From Heterostelium multicystogenum (taxonomy: Eukaryota; Evosea; Eumycetozoa; Acytosteliales; Acytosteliaceae): DNA of 64,000 bases. Positions within the stretch are counted from its first letter, which is position 1; each line of letters opens with the position of its first letter. The notes beneath the pieces are model-generated. The model was given only the letters and a program-made list of their open reading frames with translations, had not been told where the DNA came from and searched no databases. The translations under genes and the position numbers were made by a program. Positions 1 through 10,704 of the stretch are shown piece by piece. The DNA lies in NCBI GenBank assembly GCA_003667245.1, contig RCNN01000027.1:1-64000 (forward strand), given 5' to 3'.

Positions 1-3000
1 TTTTACTTTGTCTTTGAACATCCAATTCTTGATTGATATCATCAACTTCAATGATTGCGCTTGATAGATTGTTGTGATTCCTGCAAATTTTGATGGTTTT
101 TTCAAGTGGTGAATAATCAATTGTGGTTTGTATGAGTGTCGATGTTGTGGCATTTGGTTTGATTGTATAAGTATGTGTTGTAAGAGTATCATTAGTCTTA
201 ATGGAATAATTCCATTGATTTGTGATTACTTCATCGACAATCAAACCAATTGGATCTAATTCTTGGATTGCAATGACATTGAATTTGAAGAGGAATCCAG
301 TTGTTGTCACAACACTTGGTGATGGTGATTTATCGTCTGGAAGCACAACAACACCATCATCGATTTTCGATTCACAGTAGAATCCATTGAATCCATTGAA
401 ACATAGGCATCTTGCATGATAGCACCGGCCATTGTTGTTACACAATGAATTCAATCCACAATCATCACTTGGTGGAACTTGATAATATTACCAAATTAGC
501 TAAATCAATTTAAAATTGATCATAAACGAATTCATTACTTACTAACATTCAAAATCGTATCAAACCCAAATATTAGTTGATATACTGATAATATGTGATT
601 TGATTTCATAACCAGCACGTAATTTACAGAGAATTGTTGTTTCATTGTATTCAGAGATTCCACAAAAATCGTAATCTGTCCTCACTAAAACCAGTGGATT
701 ATAGATATCCTTTCCAAAATTTCCATGAATTGTAATTATTCCACCATTGTTTGTAATATTGGATACTGATGTAACAATTAATTCTATTCGATAACGACTA
801 TTAGTTAGATGAAATACATGTCTTTAGTTGGTATTGGTATTGGTTCAACATACCGTTTGAAGACCATTTTGATACATTTTTGTAAAACATTTGAAAATTG
901 AATCAAGATCTGGTGGTCAGTCGGAGGTATGTAATTAATGATGGTACATTTAATTTCCATGGAGCTATTAGATGAGACAATACATGGATAGCCATCTCCA
1001 GTGACTGTGAATGGGAAATACAAATTTAATGAACCAATAATTTGGAAATCTGTATTATTGGATGTTGTATTTGGAAAAGTCTTTGAACAGAAAATATTAT
1101 CTTTTCAGAGGTAATCAGTTAGTATCAACCTAAACAATAATCGAATAGTAAATACAAACTTTCTTCACCCCAAAATATTTCAAAGGTATACTTGGAATAA
1201 TATGATGAAAAGCTAATATTTGTAGATCCACTATATGTTGTAGGGCTTAACCTGTAAAATTCATGGTTAGATAAAAGTTATGATTGAATACTGCATATCA
1301 TTAGATACATACATAAATAGTTTATTAGGTATTATACAATTGTATCCTCCTAGACTTGAGAAAATTCCCCAACCAAGATTCTCTAATTTTGTTTTAATAA
1401 ATATAATAAGCATTCAGAATCACAGTATTTAAAATTAATACTTACCCCCTGTAAGGTAGATAGTAGGAGTTATTTATTGCTATAATAGAATTGAAATGAA
1501 GTTAATTTTATATGAGCTCCTCAAAAGATTCTGAATATATCATTATCTTACCTTTTGGGAAATGAAATTTTGTTTGATAAAGTTTAATTGCTTGATAGAT
1601 ATAATTGTTAGATATTTTAATGCATAATGAAACAATAGAAAATACTTACGACAATCAAATGTTGAAGTCCAGTTGAAAATATTTGTGGGAAACTCTCCTT
1701 GAATAAAAAAGATCATCTCTATAGCATTTGAAGCAATCAGGAATGGTTGATGATAATACAGTTGATTCATCACCTATATCATATTGAGTAAAACAATTTG
1801 ATGGAAAAAGATCTGTAGAAATCTTATCAAATAAATGTTAAAGACTTTGGTTCTAAAACTCCAAAATCTTTAAAATATCCTGTAGAATTTGTATGATGAA
1901 GACTCCTTTTGAATCAAAGATAAAAGTTAGTATTATTTAAATCAAGTTTAAGTTTAAAATAATTACATAGAAAACCCTTTTTGGAACCATGAAAGTTGTG
2001 GCATTTCACTTTGAGTAGCTATCAATTCACTTTGGAAAAAAAAATATTAGTATAATTAGGATCTATTGTTGATTATTGGTTCTGAACTTACAGACTTATG
2101 AGATTTGAGGCGTTTGTAAATTTTGATGATCCATACGATATATTTCTTCGAATTTGATATAAATTATTAATAATGAAGTATCTTTGGTAATATTGATTAA
2201 ATAATATTTACATGGAAGTTAGATTTCTGAATACTGTAAAGTCTGATATTGCTCCATATTTTACTCCAATAAAAAGTACTATATATAATATTTTTTATTA
2301 ATAGATTAACTAATTTAGTAATATATTAATAACTTACATTCTTTCTAAACTGGGAGCTGATATTAGAGTTAAATTAACATTCATCAAATCTCTAAAAGTA
2401 AATTAATATTTATTAAAAATATCTATCAAATATATTCTAAAAACTTACAGAAATCTTAAGGATGTAGAATCAATAGAAATGTTTTGAGAATAATATGTAA
2501 TAATCTTACTATTTGATATAAATGTAAATAACTATTATTTTAAATAACAGTAACAGAAGATAGTTACATTAGATTAATGTTTGGAAAATTGTTGGAGCTG
2601 AAATTTAGTATTTTTTTGTTGAAAGATAAGACCTGAATCTATAGTTCTTGATGTTTAAGATTAGTTTCGGTCAATATATAGATTATATCTAGATTAGGGA
2701 AGCTTACATATTTTCAAGAACAGGGAATGCCATTGAAGTATCGAATTCCAAAATTTTAGGAGATGAGGGCATGCATTTTATATTAATCGATTTTAAAGTT
2801 GGTAACAAATAGATTTCTAGTAATATTAGTTTCAATATATTGTACCTCATAAGAGCTAAGTGATATTGAAGAATTAGACAGTGTTCATTGTAAAGTTATA
2901 AAATAACATGACTTACAAATTTTCTAGAGGTAAATACTTTGGAAATTGATCTGGAATATTTGTGATATTGGTTAGAATCTCCACAGATTTAATTTGTTTG

Positions 3001-3563
3001 TTGTATTCATTATCAAGAAGTTGTAAAAGATTGTAAGAATCATTCTTGGGAGATTGATTTTGTAACCAAATGCGTCTTAAATATGGTAGGATCAACTTGT
3101 CAATATACTCGGGTTCACCTTTATCTATTGGTGCCGCCATGTCGGGAAGAATTCTACAATCAATTATTATGATTGTATAGATTTGATAAGGAAAGAATCG
3201 AAATGTTTCATCAATTATTTGTTAAAACCAAAAAAAATAAAAGTTAAATCTTACATTTCTATTATACTGTCTTTGCCATCTTTAAGTATACAGTAAACAT
3301 TTGCATATGTAGATAGTTGATTACATCTGTTTCCTAAAATCAACCAATTCAATTTATATTGTTTATTTAACCATTTCAATGCAGTGACTTTAATGAAGAT
3401 GATGAATTCAGATAATAAATAAAATGATCAATCAAATATATTTTCTATAATAAAACAACCTACTTTCATTTGCAGAGAGTGGGTTAACCACTGGTTGAGC
3501 ATCTGAGAAACTCTGAACATATATAATAATAAATATAGATATAATAAACAATCTACTTCTCAT
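1..3563 (-). CDS. ComC-like LRR/EGF membrane protein, copy 1 (C-terminus outside window)
   Basis: Multi-exon gene read on the minus strand. The ATG at 3563 opens a hydrophobic signal peptide (MRSRLFIISIFIIIYVQS) in a short first exon. Later exons give an LRR-N-cap-like segment (ALKWLNKQYKLNWLILGNRC) and a chain of short exons typical of degenerate leucine-rich repeats. Near 370-470 there is a six-Cys EGF-like module (CNNNGRCYHARCLC). The following beta-rich segment is of the type found in dictyostelid ComC-like proteins. The transmembrane end lies beyond base 1. It is paralogous to the gene at 17433-21464, with near-identity across 240-530 (exon plus intron) and strong divergence in the LRR exons. 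Relative to copy 2 there is one extra A/T in a homopolymer near 95-100 that shifts the frame. Role inferred: cell-surface adhesion or recognition protein. Exon borders in the LRR part are not individually resolved. Confidence 0.7.
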
Positions 3564-3868
3564 TTTTTTTAGATAATTTTACAATGATTGCCTGTTCTGA
3601 AACAGATTTTCTATTAACCCTGTAATGTTGTTTAGTTTTTTAAAAGATCACATAATATCTTAAAAATAAAACATAAAAATATCAATTGGGTAAAAAAATA
3701 TCTACAAATTTTAATCAAAATCTATTCCTCAATAGGAATAGGAAATCACCCTAATTTTTGTTTTAAGGTTGTCTATTAATTTTTTTTCTTACAATCTTTA
3801 TTTACATTTAAAATTGACACAGAAATAGTTAAATATAGAACTAAACATTTATCTAAAGACTATTTAGA

Positions 3869-3890
3869 TTTTATATCTATAGATATAAAA
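3869..3890. repeat. 22-bp perfect palindrome
   Basis: Bases 3869-3890 equal their own reverse complement; the centre is CTATAG. It lies 17 bases from a second perfect palindrome in the spacer between the ComC-like gene and PAH. It could be a dimeric transcription factor site or a cruciform. The low-complexity TA composition makes chance less unlikely than for a mixed-base palindrome. Confidence 0.75.
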
Positions 3891-3906
3891 GAAATCAAAA
3901 GTGAAT

Positions 3907-3924
3907 GACTTCTGATCAGAAGTC
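3907..3924. repeat. 18-bp perfect palindrome (GACTTCTGATCAGAAGTC)
   Basis: A perfect 9+9 dyad of mixed base composition in the PAH/ComC-like divergent promoter region. A chance match of this length with balanced bases is unlikely in so small a spacer, so a homodimeric regulator site is a reasonable guess. No known dictyostelid factor is assigned to it here. Confidence 0.75.
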
Positions 3925-4828
3925 AAATACAGATATCTAGAGACTCATTGTTGTACAATAACAACTGTATTAATTATTCAATCCATTTGAATGAATAAAA
4001 GTTGAAGAAGTAAAATGAAAAAATCAATTCAACTTAAATAAACTCTGACTACAACCACAACTATTTATGTGCACTTGCCTGATAACAATCAACATGTAGA
4101 ATTTACAATTGTTTTTTTAAAATGAAAGTTGTAAATTAAATCATTATTTTTGTTGTTCAATTTCGCAGGAAATTAAAAAAACAAGCTAATACCAGGATAG
4201 TGATCATTTGTTGTGTGTGAGTGGTAAAACAAAGAAACAGAAACAAGCACCTATAAGTTCACAACAAGTCTTTCTCGTTAACTGACGATTATCAACCCCT
4301 ATGGGGCAATCAAAATTCCTCTGCGTTGTTTTATATATGTTGTGTGTGTGTCTTTCTCGTTGTATTGACAAAACCATCAACACTACTACTACTATATTTC
4401 CTTTTGATGTATATAGCCAAAAATCTACTTTAAAGAGGATATTTGTTTGTTATATATTTATTTTAAAAGAAAGTCGGTAGTTAGTTTTTTTGATGTTGGG
4501 GTGAAGGAGCATGGAAATTAAAATTTTAATTTCGAATTTTCTTTAAATTTTATTGTTTCTTGTATTATAAATACTCTTTATCCGTACCTCTATTCATTCA
4601 TTACCGCAAAAATCAAATATATAAACATAATTTTATTGTTATTGCTATTCTATTAACATTATTAATTATTATAACTGTTTAATCTTTTTAATATTTGTAT
4701 ATAAATTATTTTCATATCACAATTTTAATTTTCCACTTTTTTTAATAATATTCTAAATATCCATACTACTTACATAAATATTAATTTCTTTAAGAATCAA
4801 TCCAAACAACACTATTGTTTAATTAAAA

Positions 4829-6177
4829 ATGTCATCTGCAATTTCTTCATCCTCAGCTTCTTCGCCAGAATTTATTACCACCACTACCTCCACTCAGTAC
4901 GACTATAAGACAACTATTCTCTTCTCTATCCAGGATAAACTTGGATGCTTGGCTGAATATTTAGTAATCTTCAAACAATATAATATTAATATCACCAGAA
5001 TCGAGTCTCGTCCATCAATGACTGAGAAGTGTGACTACGACTTTTTCTTGGAAATTTCAAGCGAGAGCCATTCTTCAGAATCAATCGTCCAAGCCATTGA
5101 TTGTCTCAGAAAAAAAGGTGTCAAAGTAACTATACTCACAGAAACTGCCCAATCAAACCAATCCATTCCATGGTTCCCAAGAAAACAATCTGACCTGGAC
5201 TTGTTTTGTAACAAGGTCTTGGAGATGGTTCAGAATTGTCTTCTGATCATCCAGGTGCAACTGATCCCGTTTACATCGCAAGAAGAAAGGAAATTGCTAC
5301 CATAGCCGCTACCTACAAGCACGGTGAGAAAATACCAAGAATCGAATATACTGATGATGAAAAGAGAACATGGTGTGTCGTCTACAAGCACTTGAAGGAG
5401 CTGTTTAAGACCAATGCTTGCAAACAACATCGTTATATCTTCCCATTATTGGAGTAAAACTGTGGATACTCCGAAGACAACATTCCACAACTTCAAGACA
5501 TCTCTGAGTTCTTGAAAGATTGCACCGGTTTCCGCTTGCGTCCAGTCCAAGGATTACTCTCGTCTCGTGATTTTTTGAATGGTTTGGCTTTCCGTGTATT
5601 CCATGCCACTCAATATATCAGACACCACAGCAAGCCACTCTACACTCCAGAGCCAGACATCTGCCACGAACTTCTTGGACATGTTCCACTGTTTGCTGAC
5701 CCTGATTTCGCTGACTTTTCACAAGAAATCGGAATGGCCTCGCTCGGAGCATCCGATGAAGATATCGAGAGATTGTCAACCTGTTACTGGTTTACTGTTG
5801 AATTTGGTCTGTGCAAAGAAGACGATGCCATCAAGGCATATGGTGCCGGTCTTCTCTCCTCTTTTGGTGAATTAGAGTATTGCCTCTCCGATAAGCCAGA
5901 AAGAAAGCCATTCGATCCATTTGTTGCCTGCAATCAGAAATACCCAATCACTGAATACCAACCAGTTTACTTTGTTGCTGACAGTTTCCAATCAGCCAAG
6001 GACAAGATGAAGCAATTTGCAGAGTCACTTGACAAGCCATTTAGTCTTCGTTACAATCCATTCACTCAAACCATTGAAATACTCGACTCCAGAGATAAAC
6101 TAGTCAGCCTTTGCAACCAAATCAAAGCACAAACTGCTTCATTAGCATCGGCAATCAACAGAATTCAAAGCTATTAA
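4829..6177 (+). CDS. pah: Phenylalanine 4-hydroxylase (frameshift and in-frame stop)
   Basis: Tetrahydropterin-dependent phenylalanine hydroxylase, converting phenylalanine to tyrosine in the cytosol. An N-terminal Ser/Thr-rich leader is followed by an ACT regulatory domain (about residues 27-105, [18 protein letters not shown]) and the aromatic amino acid hydroxylase catalytic domain. The iron ligands are visible in CHELLGHVP (two His) and in the Glu of FTVEFGL; the pterin/substrate loop [10 protein letters not shown] is also present. One base is missing near 5225-5230 (between VLE and [10 protein letters not shown]). A TAA stop sits at 5455-5457 within [18 protein letters not shown]. Counting one restored base, the length is 450 codons, normal for the family. 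No intron is evident. Either the copy is a very young pseudogene or the assembly has two errors; the otherwise perfect conservation favours errors. Confidence 0.9.
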
Positions 6178-6356
6178 TAACTTTGAATTACTTCACAACC
6201 AAACCAACCAATACCCAAAATGATATAACCAACATTGTAAATAGCCACACAAAAACTTATAATTATTTTAGATTATATATAAAACTGTGCATATCTTATT
6301 TTTTCTTAATGCATCAATAAAAATATTTACTTTTTGTAAAAAAAACAAACTAAAAA

Positions 6357-6507
6357 TTAAATTGTTTTATCCATTATAACAAGATTGTAGATATTCTCAC
6401 CATCTTCGATTTCAACAGGAATTCCTCCTGGAAGGGAACGATTTGCAGACACCTCCGCGTGGTGTTCCCTGGAAACGTCTCTTGCATACAAGAGGGACGG
6501 CCAAGAT
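6357..6507 (-). pseudogene. Orphan terminal exon of an unrecognised minus-strand gene
   Basis: The minus strand shows a convincing splice acceptor (TTACTGATTGTGCAG) just before 6507, followed by an open frame ending SLPGGIPVEIEDGENIYNL and then a TAA at 6357-6359. Its base composition is clearly more GC-rich than the flanks. Upstream on the same strand (about 6540-6840) one frame gives a plausible but interrupted stretch, so the rest of the gene is broken or unresolved. I do not recognise the protein. Confidence 0.3.
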
Positions 6508-6863
6508 CTGCACAATCAGTAAATAAAGTATTATATTACGTGTTGTCCTTTCAATACGTAATATATCTTCAAGAGTTATTAAAATGATCACAATCTGTTT
6601 GCATATCTTCTCAATCCTTCTTGTTCTACTCCTTCTCGTTATCTCCTATCTACTCCCACTCTTCTCTAAAGTAGCAATCTTCATTCTTAGACACTGTTTA
6701 TCAGTCCTCTTAGAAGCTGTGAAGTGTATGAAGACAGAAACTTGAACCAACTTGTTGAAGGAATGAGTAAGTGGTAACATCATCATAGTTATGCACCTTG
6801 TTTCCAAGGCAATATAAACCCTTGAAATGAATGTCAAGGACTAGAGGATCAAGAAGATATTAA

Positions 6864-7257
6864 ATGGACTACGACTCATTCACCACCCAAGTGATCGATA
6901 TGTTGCGCCTCAATCTGAATGCATCCCAAGTCGAGCTCGCACCCTGTGACAAAAAACGGACAAAGGAATGGCCCCGTACCTGCTCCAGACTCAATCTTCA
7001 ATGTGAATGCAGGAGATCATCTCCTCTTGGAGATCATCGATCCCCAAGCTGGTAAGTAATGGTGGCCAGGCCCGTAAGTAATTCAATAACATGGAATTAT
7101 TAGTGCCAAGAATACTAATACGAAACATCTCCAAGAGATCATAAACTACCTAAAGAGACTTCATCCCGATGTCTATGACCAATTCCTTCAGACTCAGGGA
7201 GTTGACCATTCGAATGGTCATATAGTTAAATTTGAAAGAAATGTTTTTATTATCTGA
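6864..7257 (+). CDS. Short uncharacterised protein, probably two exons with a frameshift
   Basis: Starts MDYDSFTTQVIDMLRLNLNA. A one-base shift near 6940-6950 moves the sensible reading into another frame, which continues to GDHLLLEIIDPQAG. A GTAAGTAAT donor follows near 7053. A second coding stretch (HLQEIINYLKRLHPDVYDQF) ends at the TGA at 7255-7257. The second segment is a convincing amphipathic helix-rich sequence. The exon junction phases do not fit without another indel. I do not recognise the family and see no signal peptide or transmembrane segment. It may be a decayed lineage-specific gene. Confidence 0.35.
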
Positions 7258-7487
7258 CATTCTTTACAATAAACTGTGAGCCAAAGATGTGACAAGTTAT
7301 ATAGTCGATTTCAACTATACCTGTTCTTGTGTTTACTTTAAATGTAAAGTGTGTGGATAATATCAACGACTTTGTGGTTAAACTCCATAACATCTTCAAG
7401 TGCTTGCCAATTGAATGTGGCATGCCTATAAGCTTGTCATAGTCGGTGAGCTGGTAGCAGAAGTATTTGATAGGAGCCGATATGATT

Positions 7488-9027
7488 TCATCTGGCTACT
7501 TTTACATAGATTTCTTGTTCAGTTTTAATACGGTTCATGCTGTTCTGAAAACCATTTGTTTTACTACTTGATCTGAATCTCCAGTATCCTTTTCCATTTT
7601 CATAGAATCCACTATATTGGGAAAATATAAGTTTCAATTTGTAATTGTTAGAGTACCTAGATTCCAAGTCGTTGATGATGTTTTGATTGTTATCAATGAA
7701 TTGAACAAGCTTCTCCAGTTCTGATTGATATAAATCCAATTTTAGACTGATTCTCTCAAGGGTTGTGTTTTGTGCCAACTTTTGTGATACCCAAATGAAT
7801 TGATCGAAATTAAGTTGAGAAAGTGTGAGATGTTTGATTGTGTTGATCGATGATATCATTGAAAAGAATGATTCATCAAGAATTCTACATGATATTGATA
7901 ATCTGGTCAGTGTGTTGTTTTGATAAAAGTGATTGTGTAAAGTTGTCTGATACAATCTTCAAATTTGATGAATCTTGTATTTTGTGTTCAGTGCATATGT
8001 TTTTTAACTTCAACTTCTTCAGTGTCTTGTTGGTTGAGAGGCCATCACAAAACTCTGCCCAATCATCGAGTTGACTGTTAAGCTGGACCATCTCTATTTT
8101 TGTATAATCACAATTGAATCTTAGGCAACGGCAATCACAATCTTCGGGAGTAAAGACTTCATCATCACTATCATCACTAATATAATGGCCAAGATGTCCA
8201 AGAATGATCCTTGATCGGAATGATTCAAGATGATCATTGAAAAATCTTTTTCAATTTATCTATATCAGTAAAGTCAAGATTACCAATACTTATTGATTTG
8301 ATTGATTTGATTTTGAAGTGCTTATGGTATGAGAAATGTTCTAATCCACTACTATGACCTCCTTGATCTGTTTCAAAATAGGCATAATTCACTCGCCATC
8401 TGTCAGTTGCTTTATAACTAACATTTTTTAATTCTAATAATAAATCTTCTGTAATGAGATGAACTGATTCAATCACTGATTCATCGATATCTTTTGATCG
8501 ACACTAGTTGATTGGTTTTATCGAAGATTGAGTTGTCAAGGTATAGAGTTAAAATGACCGATTTGTTTTGTGCAATAATCTCTCTTATGAGTGGTTCGTT
8601 AGTCGTCACAATATGTAGTCTTTGAAGGTTGATGCACATGGAAATGAACTGAATCGTTTCAGAAGCACTGACATTTTTCTTTAGTTTTGGGAAGTAGAGA
8701 TGTGTGATGTTTTCGAATCGGAAGAGTGAATATTGATTGGAGAGAGTTTGGATCAGTTTAGGAACCAATGAACTTTGGACAGATAAGATGAAGTGATTAC
8801 AATGATTCTTTGAGATGCTGTTGAACCATTCTTTGCAGACCAATGCAAGATCGATGATATCTTTCCCGAGCTTGATCATGTTATTATATTTTTGAAAAAG
8901 CTACGGTATTCTTTTTGATTAATTCGCATTCCTTTGGAACTGTTCGACCTGCTACAACCAGATCAATGATATGGTATTGTATTAATGTTTGAAGATTAAC
9001 TTTCAAATTATTTGTAGCATGCGACAT
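7488..9027 (-). pseudogene. F-box/LRR-like protein gene broken by several frameshifts
   Basis: Minus-strand pieces join into one protein. A 47-codon opening ORF (9027-8884) is followed by an F-box-like helix (KDIIDLALVCKEWFNSIS, from an ATG at 8879), then leucine-rich stretches such as ITHLYFPKLKKNVSASETIQ and NTLTRLSISCRILDESF, ending at 7488. The reading frame changes near 8500, 8255 (in a T run) and 7940. The architecture is that of the large dictyostelid F-box/LRR-like families, whose members are usually SCF adaptors; that role is inferred only. Such families contain many decayed copies, so real pseudogenisation is plausible here, although homopolymer errors could also explain the breaks. 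Confidence 0.5.
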
Positions 9028-9350
9028 CATCAATAACGACAACCTAAAAATATGTATTGGTAATGATTGCGATCAAGATATGTAGGTCTTTGTCAATTGT
9101 TAAAACCAATTTATCCAAACTTTAAGGAAAAATGTTTTTACAAGAATTAATTAAAAAAAATTAAGTTTTTATATTATATATTTTACTCAGATGTGCTCAA
9201 AGAGTAACATCAAATAACTCGACTAATATCATAATTGAGTGGATAGCAATAAAGAACAAAGACTAATTCATATCAATGCTATCACCTAGTTAAGCTAGAT
9301 GGTTTTTTGTATCTTTATTGTCTCTCCTCATTAACTTATTTGTTTGCTAT
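9028..9350. other. Spacer without recognisable features
   Basis: About 320 bases between two minus-strand genes. No coding, RNA or repeat signal is seen. It should hold the promoter of the F-box/LRR-like gene and the 3' end of the low-complexity gene. Confidence 0.4.
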
Positions 9351-10704
9351 TTACACTCCTCCTGAACTGCTGATACAAAGTGAGCTGTTAGAGTTGAAGA
9401 TAAAGTCGTATTCCATATCTTTGGATGATGTGTCTGAGGTGGTTGGAATTTGGATGTTCTTGATTTCTGTTAACATCTTCTCAAACATGTCATTTTCTTC
9501 TTTGGTTGGTGGACACTCCTCGTTGACTTCGACGATCTTCTCATCGATGTAGATTCTCTCGATGATTTGAGTCGATCGATGAAGTTCTGCTCTTAACTCC
9601 ACTGCTGATACCACTCTCCGAGGTCAACAATGGTGAACGATACACGGCATAGAGTAGCCCAGATTCGTCGTCAATCTCTAAATCAAGTTCATTTAGATTC
9701 TCGTTTTCGAGGTCAAGATCATAGTCACCAATATCGTAAGTGTTGATATAGGATGGAGTGGCAGACGACGATGAAATCATTGTTTTAGTATCATCACATT
9801 CTTCAGTGACTTCTTCAATTACTGAAGTCAACACTCTGGTAGTGATGCTGGAGCTCGATGTCGATAACTCTGACTCACTGAAGCACAAGTTATCCAAACT
9901 GTCCTTAAGTTGATCCAAATATATTGGATCATGAGGCAGACTACTCCACTCATAGTTTACATCATTAAAGTGATGTGGATGCTGTCTATTGTTGTCGTCA
10001 ACAATTGTATCTTCTTCTTGTTGCAGATGATGTTGCTCTCCTTCCTCTGATATACTATTAGACATACCATGGAATTGGTCATGTATCAGTCTGTTTCTGT
10101 TCTTTCTATATCTTCTAAAGTGCTTTTCCATCTCGATTCTCCATTTCCATTTGTACAGATACTTCAGATTGATCTCCCAGTCCTCGGGCTGTCGGAACCA
10201 ATCGTCAATCGACTCCACTCTGGGTCTAGTTTTCAAACTGACACAGAGAGATGTATTGCTGCTGCTGGTGCTGCTGTTGTAAAAGCTCGGTGCTGCTCAG
10301 CTGCTGTATAGGTGGTTCATCGTCGTCTTTCTCCAGAAGCTCCTCCTGGATGTCGAAATGCGATGTTCCGACGTTGACAGTGCCGTTGAGTAGCTCATAG
10401 TAGGAACTGGACTTCTTGATTGGCTTTCTAAATGGACTCGAGTGATTTGGATGGCTATTGAATTTGTTGGTAGATTTTTCTCCATTAATTCCGGAATATT
10501 ATTGGACGATTTGCTCTCTTTCTTTTTCAACTTGTTTTCAAGCTGATGTTGTTTCTTGCCTCGGTGAGGATGAGTTTTGGAAGAAGAAGTAGTGCTATTA
10601 CAGGAAACACAACTATTACTGTGGTTTCCACTATTATTATTATTTACTTTATTTAAAATTAATTTTAGTTTGGATATTATTATTTTCTCCTCCTGATACT
10701 TCAT
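9351..10704 (-). CDS. Uncharacterised acidic, Ser/Asn/Gln-rich protein (frameshifted)
   Basis: The ATG at 10704 begins MKYQEEKIIISKLKLILNKV, followed by Asn/Ser-rich and Lys-rich low-complexity sequence. A poly-Gln stretch (LLQQQHQQQQYISLCQFE) follows, then the most ordered part, a Trp-rich helical segment (WEINLKYLYKWKWRIEMEKH) with a basic tail. The C-terminal half is acidic and Ser-rich (for example LDLENENLNELDLEIDDESG) and ends at 9351. Continuous reading needs frame changes near 10450, 10240 and 9575. No known domain, signal peptide or membrane span is visible. The Trp-rich block may be a small conserved motif worth a profile search. Function unknown. Confidence 0.5.

Larger units (their letters stand above)
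3564..4828. promoter_or_regulatory. Divergent intergenic region between ComC-like gene and PAH
   Basis: No coding potential is seen. This 1.26-kb AT-rich spacer separates two divergently transcribed genes and presumably holds both promoters. It contains two perfect palindromes (3869-3890 and 3907-3924, listed separately), a CCCC-TAT-GGGG inverted repeat near 4297 and pyrimidine-rich tracts just upstream of the PAH start. The last 250 bases are extremely A/T rich, as is usual for dictyostelid 5' leaders. Confidence 0.5.
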
